The notes under the pieces: model-generated
Told to the model about the DNA's origin: nothing
The model's database searches: none
What the model saw: the letters and a program-made list of their open reading frames with translations, nothing else
Assembly: GCF_040115645.1 (NCBI RefSeq)
Contig: NC_089546.1
Coordinates: 496,001 to 560,000, forward strand
DNA: 64,000 bases
Source of the DNA: Euwallacea fornicatus
Lineage: Eukaryota; Arthropoda; Insecta; Coleoptera; Curculionidae
Reading direction: 5' to 3'
In this document: positions 11,010-21,079 of the stretch, piece by piece
Numbering within the stretch: position 1 is the first letter of the stretch
Layout of the letters: every line of letters begins with the position of its first letter
Translations under genes and position numbers: made by a program

Positions 11010-11493
11010 TAATTGTTCAATTAATAACAATGTCAATTATGAGAACATTATTTTATTAATTAATAGATATTAAATTAGTGGATCTAAATACAGGAATCTT
11101 TACTCACTATGAGGTGGTATATCTTAGAATATTAATAAATGGAGGTAAAATGTTATGTTGATTGATCGCGATGTGTGTATTGTGGGATGGTTTTTTAAGA
11201 AGTGTCTATTTCTTGCGTGTGTCTTCTGCCATCCCCCGGTCAGAGCCAGGCGGGTGGGACCCATTCGTGGTACCGCAATCTGTTCTTCGTTGTTCGAAAA
11301 CGCATGAGGTAGGCATCTGTGTTTTAGCATAGTTTCAGGGCTGACCGAATAAATCAATCGCCGATCTTCTTAGAATTATCTAATGGTAGGAAGAAATGTT
11401 CCCTTACGGGTCTTGACAAAAAACAGTCCAACTAATAAATTTCTACCAAAACTATTAACGAATGAGAAGTAACAGATAAGCGTTTAACATTCT
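11010..11493. repeat. 484-bp LTR-like insert (solo LTR 1) in errantivirus-like pol
   Basis: The coding sequence for RNase H stops at about 11498 and resumes at 11005. The insert is bounded by ATAT on both sides (11006-11009 and 11494-11497). The same 484-bp length, similar ends (TARTTGTTCAATTAA) and recognisable diverged similarity are found at 34529-35012, also between ATAT repeats. A 4-bp alternating pyrimidine-purine target is typical of the 17.6/297 branch of Gypsy relatives. The solo-LTR reading is inference: no internal region of the matching element is seen. The open frame 11357-11124 inside it has no recognisable product. Confidence 0.65.
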
Positions 11494-11497
11494 ATAT

Positions 11498-12361
11498 TTT
11501 TGCAAAATTCCCAAATCGTATCATCCGAATCCCCATGATTATGTACGATCAAAAGGGTTTCTAGAGTGTTTAAATCGTTAACTGGGTTGCGAGAGAAAGC
11601 ATCCGCGTCGTTCTTCGATTTGCCTTTTTTATATCTCATCTCATAGTCGAACTCTTCGAGCGTAAGTCTCTATCTTATTAGACGGCTATTTACCATCTTT
11701 AACGAGTAAACCCATTCAAATAGTTTATGATCTGTTAGGATCGTAAATTTTCTTCCGAAAAGATGCGTGCAGAAATATTTACATTCCCAGAATACATGAA
11801 GCAGTTCTTTTTCTATTGTGGAATAATTAATTTCAGCATTGTTTAAAGACCTAGAAGCATCCGCAAGAGGATGTCCATTCTGAGACAGAATAGCCTCGAC
11901 AACAAAATTGGAAGCATCCTTGTTTAACTCAAAGGTTTTTGAAAAATCTGGATATGCTAATATCGGTTCTGAAGTTGAAATATTTTTACAAGTTTAAAAA
12001 CAATCCGAAAATTCTTTAGTATGAACAACTTTTTCATTCTTTTTCAAACATTGTGTCATGGGTTTGGTGATCTTGGCAAAGTCTCTTATAGTAGCCCACC
12101 ACTATCAAGAACGACTTTATTTCCTTTAGCGTTTCCCGCAAGGGTAAATTCTGAACTGCTACAATTTTCCCTGAATTAGGCTTTACTCCTGATGGGATTA
12201 TAACGTGTCCCAAAAATGAAACTTCTTTTCGAAGGAACTCGTACTTGTCTAACTGTATCTTCAAACAGGTATCACGTAGTTTGGCAAAAACTAGCGTAAG
12301 ATTCTAGATATGTTCCTGAAGGCCTGTACTGAAGATAATAATGTCGTGCATATGGACAATA
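11498..12361 (-). pseudogene. pol: Errantivirus-like 1 RT end and RNase H, broken
   Basis: 12264-12034 reads as the RT thumb: KYEFLRKEVSFLGHVI and GVKPNSGK. Upstream, just before the cut at 12361, the reading resembles the catalytic loop but with HD in place of the expected DD (MHDIII). RNase H is readable below 12000, with LTDHKLFEWV and, at its end, DADAFSRNP. Stops and phase changes near 12034, 11995 and 11670 disable it. Confidence 0.75.
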
Positions 12362-12363
12362 TA

Positions 12364-12530
12364 CAGTAGTGGTCATAATTATAGCAACTTTTAAAAATTT
12401 TAAATAAAATGTATCTATTCGGCTAAACCCAATATACGTTTTTATATTATTTATCTTCCACAACCGTTGATGTTTAAAATGCATCCAAATAAAAAATTAT
12501 GTTTCCTCTCTTGAAACTTTCTTTTTAAAA
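12364..12530. mobile_element. Tc1-like terminal fragment
   Basis: CAGTAGTGGTCATAATTATA begins immediately after a TA (12362-12363) and is followed by GCAACTTTT. This closely resembles the ends of the Tc1 at 54629 and 63331 (CAGTATTGGCCATA...TAGCAACTTTT), so it is the outer end of a related element. The rest is missing; errantivirus LTR-like sequence takes over at roughly 12530. Confidence 0.6.
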
Positions 12531-12805
12531 AAAGGCTTTATTCAAATAAGAGATGTACAAAACACTTTAACAGGAATTTTACTAACAATCTTACGAACTT
12601 CACTTTGGAGTGACAATTATAATAATCATGCTAATGCGAATCTGAATGCACTTTTATAATAAAAAGATGCTGATTTGTCAGAATATGGGAACGTGTTATA
12701 ACTTACACGCGCCACGTGTGTTATTACCTTAAAAAAATGACCATATAATTCGTCCCTTCTAAAGTATGAGAAAATAAGTGGTTAGTTTTGAGGGGTGTTA
12801 ATTGT
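12530..12805 (-). repeat. Probable 3' LTR of errantivirus-like 2
   Basis: Lies directly downstream of env on the minus strand. It shares diverged blocks with 32590-32860, notably AATTATATGRYCATTT and the following stretch with ACACGTG-type sequence, in the same order. An AATAAAGCC polyadenylation-like signal is readable on the minus strand near 12537. Exact borders are not determined because no intact partner is present. Confidence 0.4.
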
Positions 12806-14367
12806 AAAGTCATTTTTACATTTCTTTTGGTCTTAGTATAGTAACAATACAAAACTATAGCTATGCTAACAATAATTACAAATATTATAGCGGTATTGAT
12901 ATGCCGCTGTTTGTTATATCAAAATCTCTCAATTGGTGCCCACGTTAATTGTTTGACAATTTCATGGTCTTTATGTAGATTCTCAAAGTTTACCTCTTTT
13001 AATCTTAACGGCTTAATTTTTTCCTTTAAATTTTCATCGATCGAAATCGTTGGTAATTTTAGTCTCAATTGAATGATATCTGGTTTTTGTTCTTTATAGG
13101 TTTTATTCCCAATCTTTACACGACACTTAGAGCGAATGATAAGTGATGCTCGTTTAAAGGTTTCTATTGTGTGTTGGTTTGGACATGAGAATTCAATGAT
13201 TTCCTTTGAAGCTGGTATCACCATTATGGAATTATCTTCAAATTGACTGATCGAAGATTTGTCGTATACAATGGGGGTCATTGGACAATGTCTGGTGAGG
13301 TTGATTGTTTCTATGCTACATGGTTCATTTGTATGTAGGAGGTGTTGGTCACAAAGGAAAAGACCTTCGATTTTTTGACAATTTTTCTTCAAATTAAAAG
13401 AGTTGTTCGTAGAATGCAAGAAATATGGATTTGATATTTTCATAATATGATTGTCAATTGGTACTGGGTAAAGCTGGTAAAAAAGGTAGTACTCTCCTGA
13501 TATTAAAGGAATTGAGATGTGAAATATAATTAAGTCGTTTTTAATTGTTACGTCAGCATAAGCTATTTCGTAGTAATTAATAAGGTTATTAAAAGGAATT
13601 TTGTTTCTTGGTTCGAGATGATTTAGAAGGTTCCGTAATTCTTTGCATTTTCAAATACTGTGATGTAAGATATTGACTTTAGCAAAGTCTATCGCGGTTT
13701 GTACATTCTCACAGAGGTTAGTAATGATTTGGAGATTATTGTCCAAATTGCCAAGATATATAATAAAATAAATGGCAAGTGACGAAGTTTGCGTTAATTG
13801 AGTAAGGTTAGTTAAATTTGTTTGCAAACTGCGCTGGTTTTCTACTATGTTGCTTAACTGTGTATCAACGTTCTTGCTTAATCGCTTGATTATTGTTTGT
13901 GTTGCGTTTAGATCTTGTTGCAAGGTTTTTTGATTTGCTTATAATGTTTTCAAATAGTTATCGTATCTTTCCCCATCGTCTGAATCTAGAGTTCCATACA
14001 AATACTTTTGTATTTTGCCTGCCAGATTGATTAGTCCTCTCTTATCTCGGCTTGTTGTTTCTGAATAGTACTTGATGAACATTTTAATAGACTCTATTTT
14101 TGTTGCTAGACTATTGAGTCGCGTTACAAGAAGCGTATTATGATTAGTCATTGATACATTTAAAGTTTTGTTAAGTCGCGTGAGCGTTTGCTCTGTAGAT
14201 TTTATGCATTTACGGATGTTTGTTAGGTTGATGTGATAATTTGCGTGGTACTGACTAGTAACGATGTAGCTGGGTCCTTTGTTGATTGGTAGCAATGGGT
14301 TGGTCGATTCTTCTAGGTGATATTGTGCTTTAATAATCAGTGGTAGAAGGGCCAGGACGATTTTCAT
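12806..14367 (-). pseudogene. env: Errantivirus-like 2 envelope glycoprotein gene, broken
   Basis: The frame at 14367 starts with a hydrophobic signal-like segment (MKIVLALLPLIIKAQ), carries several N-linked glycosylation sites (e.g. NLT, NVS), and near residue 108 shows a dibasic cleavage site followed by a fusion-peptide-like segment (RDKRGLINLAG). The reading continues through separate open pieces 13923-13651 and 13443-12919, and ends with a hydrophobic membrane-anchor segment in a shifted phase near 12910-12840. Stops and frame changes near 13939, 13651-13443 and 12919 break it, so no full-length envelope can be made. In the family this protein mediates cell entry; here it is a fossil. 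Confidence 0.82.
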
Positions 14368-15562
14368 CTTTTTTTGTCTGAAAAGGTTGTTTCTTAATGT
14401 CTTTGGTATGTCTCTGATTTTGGAATGTGATTAATTGATATTTAGGTTTTAGTTTACTTGGTATTTTAACAGGAGTACCAAGTAGTTGTTTAGTTCCTAC
14501 TGGTATCTCGGGATCATTTTCTCTTTCTTTATTTAGCTTAGCTAACACATTAGCCTTTTTTGCATTTAGTTTCAAGTTAACTGTATCTTGAAGTTCTTGA
14601 AAACTTTCTAATAATTCATAAATGTAATCTGTTTGGAGTTGATTGAGGTCCTTCTCAAAGTTAAGTTGGTAGTTAAGGTTACCTTTTATAATTTGGAAAG
14701 GGGTGCAGTCGTGAGACGAATGAACGCTATTGTTATAGTTTAGTATAGCAAGGTCTACTAATTCTGGAATGGATTTCGTTCGATGTTTATCTCTAAGAGC
14801 AATAATGTTTTCCTTGAGGGTCGAGTGAAATCGTTCGATTGGAGAGTTGGAATTTGGATTGTACGGGGTGGTATAATGTAGTTCTATTTTGTATGTTTTA
14901 CAGAGATCTTGTATTAGGAAATTCTTGAACGTTTTGGCATTATCTAAAGTTATTTTAGAAGGTATGCCATGGTGTGCAAAGAATTTAATAAGGTTTTGAC
15001 AAATTTCGATTGCTGTCTCATTTACAGGATAGCCTGTTGCGAATTTTGAGAAATTATCTATGATAGTTAAGTATTTTTGATACGAAAGCGAATAAATGTC
15101 CATATAAAAGTGTTCAAAAGGCTTACTGCCGGTCGGTGTGGGTTTATATATGACTTTGTGAGGGTGTCGGTCATACTTTGTCTTTTGACATGTTTCGCAA
15201 GTGTTTACGTAGTTTATGACGTCTCGTTCAAGATTTGGCCAATAGTAACGTTGTTTAATATTTTTAATGTTCTCACTAATGCCGCGGTGTGACGTTTTCG
15301 TTGTGTGATACCTTTCTATCACTTCCTGTTGTTCGTCAGGATTAGTGACGTCTTCAAGTAACGTATTGGATATGACGAGGGTATGTGCGTTGTTTTGAAA
15401 TGTTTGCTGGAAGATACGAATTATCATAAGTTCTAGTTCGTTTTTGGGAAAAAAGATACAATATGTGTCTGGTGGTAGTTGTTCTACTAAGATTCTTTGA
15501 AATTCTTCGGTCACTGGGGTGTTATTAATAAATATGGTTTTTCTCTGTTTGGTCCCGAACAA
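14330..15562 (-). CDS. pol: Errantivirus-like 2 integrase, open frame (pol fragment)
   Basis: A 410-residue open frame. H2C2 zinc domain: HTTKTSHRGI then CETCQKTKYDR. Catalytic core: MDIYSLSYQKYLTIID (first Asp), TLDNAKTFKNF (second Asp) and SPIERFHSTLKEN (Glu), so all three acidic residues are present. The C-terminal part is basic and low-complexity and overlaps the start of env by 38 bp. The frame begins inside the linker, not at a true initiation codon: in the family integrase is cut from a longer Pol, and upstream RT and RNase H here are broken. Domain-intact but very unlikely to be expressed as part of a working Pol. Confidence 0.85.
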   Translation of the reverse strand: MFGTKQRKTIFINNTPVTEEFQRILVEQLPPDTYCIFFPKNELELMIIRIFQQTFQNNAHTLVISNTLLEDVTNPDEQQEVIERYHTTKTSHRGISENIKNIKQRYYWPNLERDVINYVNTCETCQKTKYDRHPHKVIYKPTPTGSKPFEHFYMDIYSLSYQKYLTIIDNFSKFATGYPVNETAIEICQNLIKFFAHHGIPSKITLDNAKTFKNFLIQDLCKTYKIELHYTTPYNPNSNSPIERFHSTLKENIIALRDKHRTKSIPELVDLAILNYNNSVHSSHDCTPFQIIKGNLNYQLNFEKDLNQLQTDYIYELLESFQELQDTVNLKLNAKKANVLAKLNKERENDPEIPVGTKQLLGTPVKIPSKLKPKYQLITFQNQRHTKDIKKQPFQTKKDENRPGPSTTDY

Positions 15563-17398
15563 TTTCTGGATTGTTGTGTATGGGGTTTCTTTGGCGGTCT
15601 ATTTAAATATAATTTGATTTTTATATATATTCACACATTTGCTAACGTAAGGGGCTCCAATGATAGGGTTTCCTTGTGACGTGTGGATCGTTTCTGTTTC
15701 TTCATTCCTACTTTCTTCTACGGTCACAGTGCTTGAATTGGTTTGATCGTCTCCTGAAGTAGTGGTTTTTTGTTTTACAATTTCAACTTCCTTTGTCTTT
15801 TCTTGATTTCCAAGAGGTTTAATTTATATGTCTGGTAGGATTTTTATTTGTGATTCGGGTTGTGCTTTAGTTACTACTCTTTTAGGTGAGTCGAATAATT
15901 TATCCTGCGTTTCAAAGAAGTGTCTAATCTTTTCACGCCATATGTGTCGGTCTTCGGGATTTTTCTGTTTTTCTGCTATAGCTGAAGCATGTGTGGTGGT
16001 TCAACTTCAACTGGGTTGAGTTCTTTGGGAGGTCTAGATAATGCGTCTGTGTTGGAATTTTGCTTTCCTTTTTTGTATTGAATACTATAGTCATACTCTT
16101 GCAGTTTTAACTTCCATCTGATTAGTTTTGAATTGGGTTCTTTAATTGAGAACAGCCATTGTAATGATTTATGGTCAGTTACAATGATAAATTTTCTCCC
16201 AAATAAGTAGGGACGGAAGTATTTGGTCGCCCAAACAATTGCTAGAAGTTCCTTTTCAATTGTGGAATAGTTGCACTCTGCTGGGTTGAACGTGCGACTA
16301 GCAAAAGCAATTGGTAAGTCTTTTCCTATTTTTCCTTGTGAAAGTACAGAGCCAACTGCGTAATCGGATGCGTCTTTAGTTAATATAAAGGGTTTGTTGA
16401 AGTCGGGGTACTACAGAATGGGGTCATTTGTTAAAATGTCTTTGCATAGGTCAAAGGCGTTCTTAAAGGATTCATTATGTACTACTTTAGTATTCTTTTT
16501 GAGACATTGGGTCAGTGGTTTTGTTATTTTTGCAAAATCTTTGATACATTTTCGATAATATCCTACTAGTCCTAAAAATGATTTAATTTCTTTCTGTGTA
16601 TTAGGGATTCTAAAATTTTTAATAGATTGAATTTTCCTAGGATTTAGCTTAATGTCGTCAGGGGTGACTATGTGTCCTAAAAATTCTACACTTTTTTATA
16701 GGAATTCCGATTTATCTAATTAGATTTTCATATTGTAAGCTCGAAGTCTATTTAATACTTGTTTTAATGAGTTGATGTGTTCTTGTAGACTCGTCGAATA
16801 TATAATTATGTCATCCATATATACCAAAACATATTTTTCCTTGTAGCCCTCTCAATATACTGTCCATGGCACGTTGAAATGTTGAAGGGGCATTTTTTAG
16901 TCCGAACGGCATGCGTAAATATTCATAGTGTCCATGTCCTACATTGAAGGCTGTCTTTTCTACACTCTTTGGATCCATTTCTATCTGGTGGAATCCACTT
17001 GCTAAATCTAAGGTAGTAAAGTACTGGCATCTTCCCAATTTATCAAGTATTCCCGTTATATTTCGTAGGGGATAACGATCGTCTATTATTTTTTCATTCA
17101 ATTTCCTATAATCTATGACAATTTTCCATTTTCTTTTCCCGAATGCATCCATCTTCTTCGGTACAATCCATACAGGCGAGCTCCAAGGGGAGTCCGATGG
17201 TTGGATAATCTTGTCTGTTAACATTTGATTGATGTGTCTATTTATTTCATCTTTATGCACATACGGGTATCGATAGTTTTTTTGTGTGAACAGGTATTTC
17301 GTCAATGGTTTTTATTACGTGTTTAACCTGACTTGAAAAAGTTAAGGGTTCTCCAGTTTGGTGTAATACATTTTCGTAGGTTTTTAATAATTCTTTGA
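15563..17398 (-). pseudogene. pol: Errantivirus-like 2 RT and RNase H, broken
   Basis: 17305-16811 is open and shows RT fingers and palm: SPVWIVPKKMDAFGKRKWK, FTTLDLASGFHQIEM (catalytic Asp) and LRMPFGLKNAPSTFQRAM. The frame breaks just before the YMDD loop, which is readable in another phase near 16820. RNase H is readable from about 16470 to 16000 (TKDASDYAV, TDHKSLQWL, NTDALSRPP), with stops near 16720, 16690 and 16410. The linker below 15990 has several stops. Upstream coding sequence is readable to about 17398, where Copia sequence begins. Confidence 0.8.
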
Positions 17399-18315
17399 TG
17401 GGTTACCAAACTCATCGTTTTTAATTGTAAATATCCACTTACAATCAATTATATTTTTATTTTCATGTGTTGGCACTAAAGTCCATGTTTTATTAATTGT
17501 AAGTGAATCAATTTCATCTCTGATTGCTTGCTCCCAATAAACCCTGTCACATCTTTCTTTAATCTCCTGATATGAACTAGGAACTTGGCATAGATAAACT
17601 TGCGCACATAATAAATAATTTTTGTCAACAGATTCCTCATCATATGACACAGGATGAATAGACTTAAGTCTTTCACTCCTTCTGAGTTCCCAAGACTCAT
17701 TTTTATTATCCTTATTAAGGCTTTTATCAACCGCCATCTGCGGTTCCTTAGACTCGCTGTCTAATTTTCCTTTTTTACTAGAACTAAATTCCAGTACATC
17801 TGATTTATTGTACGTATCAGATTTCAGATACTCTACTGATGTTTCTAACCCATCATCAGTTTCAAACCTGGAGTTTGCAATATCAACCCCTTTAGACCCT
17901 GTCTTCACCGGTCTAGATACCAAAAAATTAGTCTCATCTACTATTACGTCTCGAACTGTTGCAAACTTTTCAATTCTCACATCCCACACTTTATAACCGT
18001 TTGGTTCGTACCCTAATAAAATTCTTTTCCAAGATTTATCATCAAACTTTGTTTTAATATCTTGTTATGAACAAAAACTGTCGAACCAAACACCCTTAAA
18101 TATTTTAACTGTGGCTTCTTGCCATGCCATTTTTCATATGGTGTTTTGGCTTCTTTAAGTGCTTTAGTTAGTGATATATTAATTAAGTAGGTAGCCGTTA
18201 AAATGGCTTCTCCCCAAAACACTTTTTCTAATGAGCAGTGTTCATTAGAGCTCGCCCCTTTTCAGCTACCGTCCTATTCATTCTCTCAGATACGCCATTT
18301 AACTGTGGGGTTCTT
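17384..18315 (-). pseudogene. pol: Copia 2 end of integrase and start of RT
   Basis: 18222-18013 reads WGEAILTATYLINISLTKA and WHGKKPQLKYLRVFGS, the conserved integrase C-terminal region of Copia; 17989-17384 continues with VRDVIVDETNFLVSRP and the start of RT (CKWIFTIKNDEFGNP). The frames differ, with a break near 18010. Homology to the intact copy ends abruptly at about 17398; the last residues of the open frame are read from errantivirus sequence. Confidence 0.82.
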
Positions 18316-18328
18316 AGGACTGTTAAGT

Positions 18329-19876
18329 TTTTTTTTTTTTTTATTAATACCATAATGTTACAATCTGTCACTATTATTTTGGGGACATCTAGTAACTCGT
18401 TTATATAATTAAAATTAAATACAATAGATAGAGGGAGTGTTTAGTCTCCCTGTTTATCTGTTGAATCTGTAACTCAATTCTAAAGGATTGTATCTTTTTA
18501 ATCTGTGAGAGTAATTGTTGGAGTCCACTAGGTTTATAGCCAGGTGATTTTGATGCCTATTAAGGCGTAAAATGTACTTTTTGGAGTGGTTTTCAATTTC
18601 TTCTCGTATTGTGGGTACCTTTAAATCATTATGTAGGGTCTCATTGCTGACATACCATGGTGCTTTTGCTAACATACGCAATGTTTTTGATTGATATCTC
18701 TGGAGTATATCAAGATTTGATCCACTGGCAGTTCCCCACAACTGGATTCCGTATGTCCAGACAGGCTTGATGATGCATTTGTAAATTAATAGTTTGTTGT
18801 TTAGTGTCAGGTGTGAGCGATATCCTAGAATCCACGCAAGATTTCTATTTTTAATGTTTAGCTGTGTACGTTTAGTTTGAATTGGTTTTTTTCAATTTAG
18901 ACTGCGATCAAGATGCATTCCTAGATATTTAACAGTTTCTGTTTGTGGAATTGGTTCATGGTATAAGTTAATTTGAGGGCAAGTTTCTCTTCTTAGTGTG
19001 AACGTAACATGGTTGGACTTGTTCCGGTTTACTTTTATTTTCCATTTTGTTAACCAATCTTCTAATTGGAATAGATAGTCTTGAGTGATACGTGCTGCAG
19101 TATGTGGATCAGAATCATTGACCAGGAAAGCGGTGTCATCTGCAAACGTTGATAGTAGGCCATCATCATTTTGAACTATATCTGCGGTGTATATAGAGTA
19201 CAGAAATGGACCCAGAACTGAACCCTGAGGTACACCTGCTTGTGATTCATAGAAGCAAGAATAACTCTCTTCGACTTGAACGTAGAATTTTCGGTGTGTT
19301 ATGTAGGATTTCAAGTTGTTATAGTATTTTGGTAATGATTTTTTGACCTTGAACAGAAGCCCCAAATGCCAGACTGTCGAACGCCTGTTATACATCTAAA
19401 AACACCCCCGAGCAATACTCTTTGTTCTGGAGTGCTTCATAGATTTTATGAGTGATTCGATGAATCTGTTCAACGGTTGAGTGGCCCTCACGAAAACCAA
19501 ACTGTTGGTCTGGGATCACATTTACAGTTAGATCGTCTTTTATTCTTCTTAGGAGTAGTCGTTCAGAAGCTTTTGATAACACTGGAAGAAGGCTTATTGG
19601 GCGATATGAAGCAAGTTCCTCTGCTGGTTTCCCCGGTTTTGGCACCATTATTATGTGTGACATTTTACACTGTGTGGGGTAAAAGTTGGTTCGATATATG
19701 CTGTTAAATAGTTGTGATATGTATATGATTGCTTTTCGTTTTAGGTTTTTAAGAATTTTCAGCGTTATCCAATCATAGCCAGGTGCCTTTCTTGTTTTCA
19801 GATTGGCAATGAGGGTTTTTATTTCTTTGGGACTAGTATGATCTATTGGTAAATCCATTGGCAATGGGCTGTCTAT
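18329..19876 (-). mobile_element. Jockey-like LINE A, 5'-truncated, inserted in Copia 2 integrase
   Basis: Bounded by a 13-bp target duplication, AGGACTRTTAAGT (18316-18328 and 19877-19889, one difference). The minus-strand 3' end has a 15-nt A tail (T-run 18328-18342). Content is the C-terminal part of ORF2: RT from LKTRKAPGYDW through LSTFADDTAFLV (FADD catalytic loop) and the C-terminal region 18741-18454. The 5' end is cut within the thumb-proximal fingers, typical of incomplete target-primed reverse transcription. Closely related to LINE C (43108-45326). Confidence 0.9.
18454..19876 (-). pseudogene. LINE A ORF2 reverse transcriptase fragment
   Basis: RT motifs in order: APGYDWITLKIL, ASYRPISLLPVLSK, FGFREGHSTVEQIHRI, then after a phase change near 19390 AGVPQGSVLGPFLYSIYTAD and FADDTAFLV, then the C terminus WGTASGSNLDILQRYQSKTL. 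At least two frame breaks (near 19390 and 18890-18740). No endonuclease domain remains. The enzyme would copy LINE RNA onto a nicked chromosomal target. Confidence 0.88.
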
Positions 19877-21077
19877 AGGACTATTAAGTGATAAGAAATA
19901 CCCTTTTTGAACACAAAATTCTTTTATTTCATTTGACAGGTACTCGCTACCATTATCGCAATATAAGTGCACTAATTTTAAATTGAAATGAGATTTACTC
20001 TTTGAAACGAAATCTTGAAACATAGCAAAAACTTCAGATTTGTATGCAATCAGATAAGTTACAAAATAGTGAGTATATTCATCTATGAACGTAACATAAT
20101 AGTTTTTGCTATTTAATGTGGAAGATGTTATTGGCCCGCAAACATCAGAGTGCATAACAAATAATGGACCATTTATGTGTTTCTTGTCCTTTGCCCTTTT
20201 AAAAGGTAATTGTGTTTGTTTACCTTTTATATAGTCCTCACATATATCGTCATCGGGTATCACATTTGATATACAATTTGTGTCCTCAAACATTTGTTTA
20301 TCTTTTAGTTCATTAAATTAAAATTTACCAATATGACCCAACCTTCGATGCCATAATTTATAGAATTCTTTAATTCCCGCACAATTTATTTGTTTACTAA
20401 AAGTTTCAGAATTTGAAGACACAACAAAAACTACAATAAATAGATTATTCAATACTTTACCCCTTAATATCGGTTTGCCATTCTTGTATACTTCAACTCC
20501 TTGCTGATTGAAGACAACTGTCATTCCGGCATTTTGCATTTTGCACACTGATAAAAGATTGTGAGGTGCTTCTAGACAATATAAAACGTCTTCCAGAATT
20601 CCTTCAATTCCCATATTACTGATGACGTTAACAGTTCGTCCTTTTTGTAGCTTTTATATAAGATCCGGCTTTTGCTACAGATATCTTTATTGGAGTCATC
20701 AAATCAGAAGAACTGAAAAATAAATCACTTCTGTTGATAATATAGTCTGAAGCTCCCGAATCTACAAGAAATGAGATATTGTTTTCGTCATGTGGCGATC
20801 CATGGTTTTCCGTCATAAATGCAAAACCACCGTGAGATTTTGTTGGGGCCTCTAATTGGACAGATTGTATTGTTCTTTGTTTATTGATAGCTTCCTGATG
20901 TTGGATATGCCTCTTATAGTGGTAACAATCCTTTTTAATGATACCAACTATACCACCCTGATAACACTTTAGTCTTTTCGAATTTTGTTGTTTGTTTGGA
21001 AATTTTGTTTTGTATGTTTCAGTGCGAAAATATTTTGTTTTCTTTTGTTCTTTGCTGTTTTTCTTTTCAGCATGTAA
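19877..21077 (-). pseudogene. pol: Copia 2 CCHC, protease, pre-integrase and integrase
   Basis: 21092-20628 contains a degenerate zinc knuckle (two of four ligands changed, CYQGGIVGIIKKDC) and the protease active site FLVDSGASDYII. 20614-20318 is the pre-integrase domain with LWHRRLGHIGK. 20293-19877 is the first part of integrase: VMHSDVCGPIT with the first Asp and YCDNGSEYLS with the second. These are separate open frames: stops or frame changes lie near 20640 and 20300. The frame 20293-19388 runs on into LINE A, which is fortuitous. Confidence 0.85.
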
Positions 21078-21079
21078 TA

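Larger units (their letters stand above)
9563..12361 (-). mobile_element. Errantivirus-like Gypsy element 1, pol remnant
   Basis: Minus-strand order: RT thumb (12361-12034), RNase H (to about 11500), a 484-bp LTR-like insert (11010-11493), a linker domain (11005-10418) and integrase (10420-9563). The element is cut at the TA of a Tc1 end at 12362 and at the TA of Tc1-a at 9561. No gag, protease, env or LTR of its own remains in the window. Motifs resemble the env-bearing Gypsy relatives (errantivirus group) seen again at 12530-17398. Confidence 0.82.
12530..17398 (-). mobile_element. Errantivirus-like Gypsy element 2 with env
   Basis: Minus-strand order is RT (17398-16811), RNase H (16800-about 15990), linker, integrase (15562-14330), env (14367-about 12840) and a probable 3' LTR (about 12530-12805). 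Integrase and env overlap by 38 bp in different phases, as in insect errantiviruses. The upstream border at about 17398 is an abrupt switch to Copia sequence with no LTR, so gag, protease and the 5' LTR were lost by a deletion or rearrangement. Env and RNase H contain stops and frameshifts; the integrase frame is open. Confidence 0.85.
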
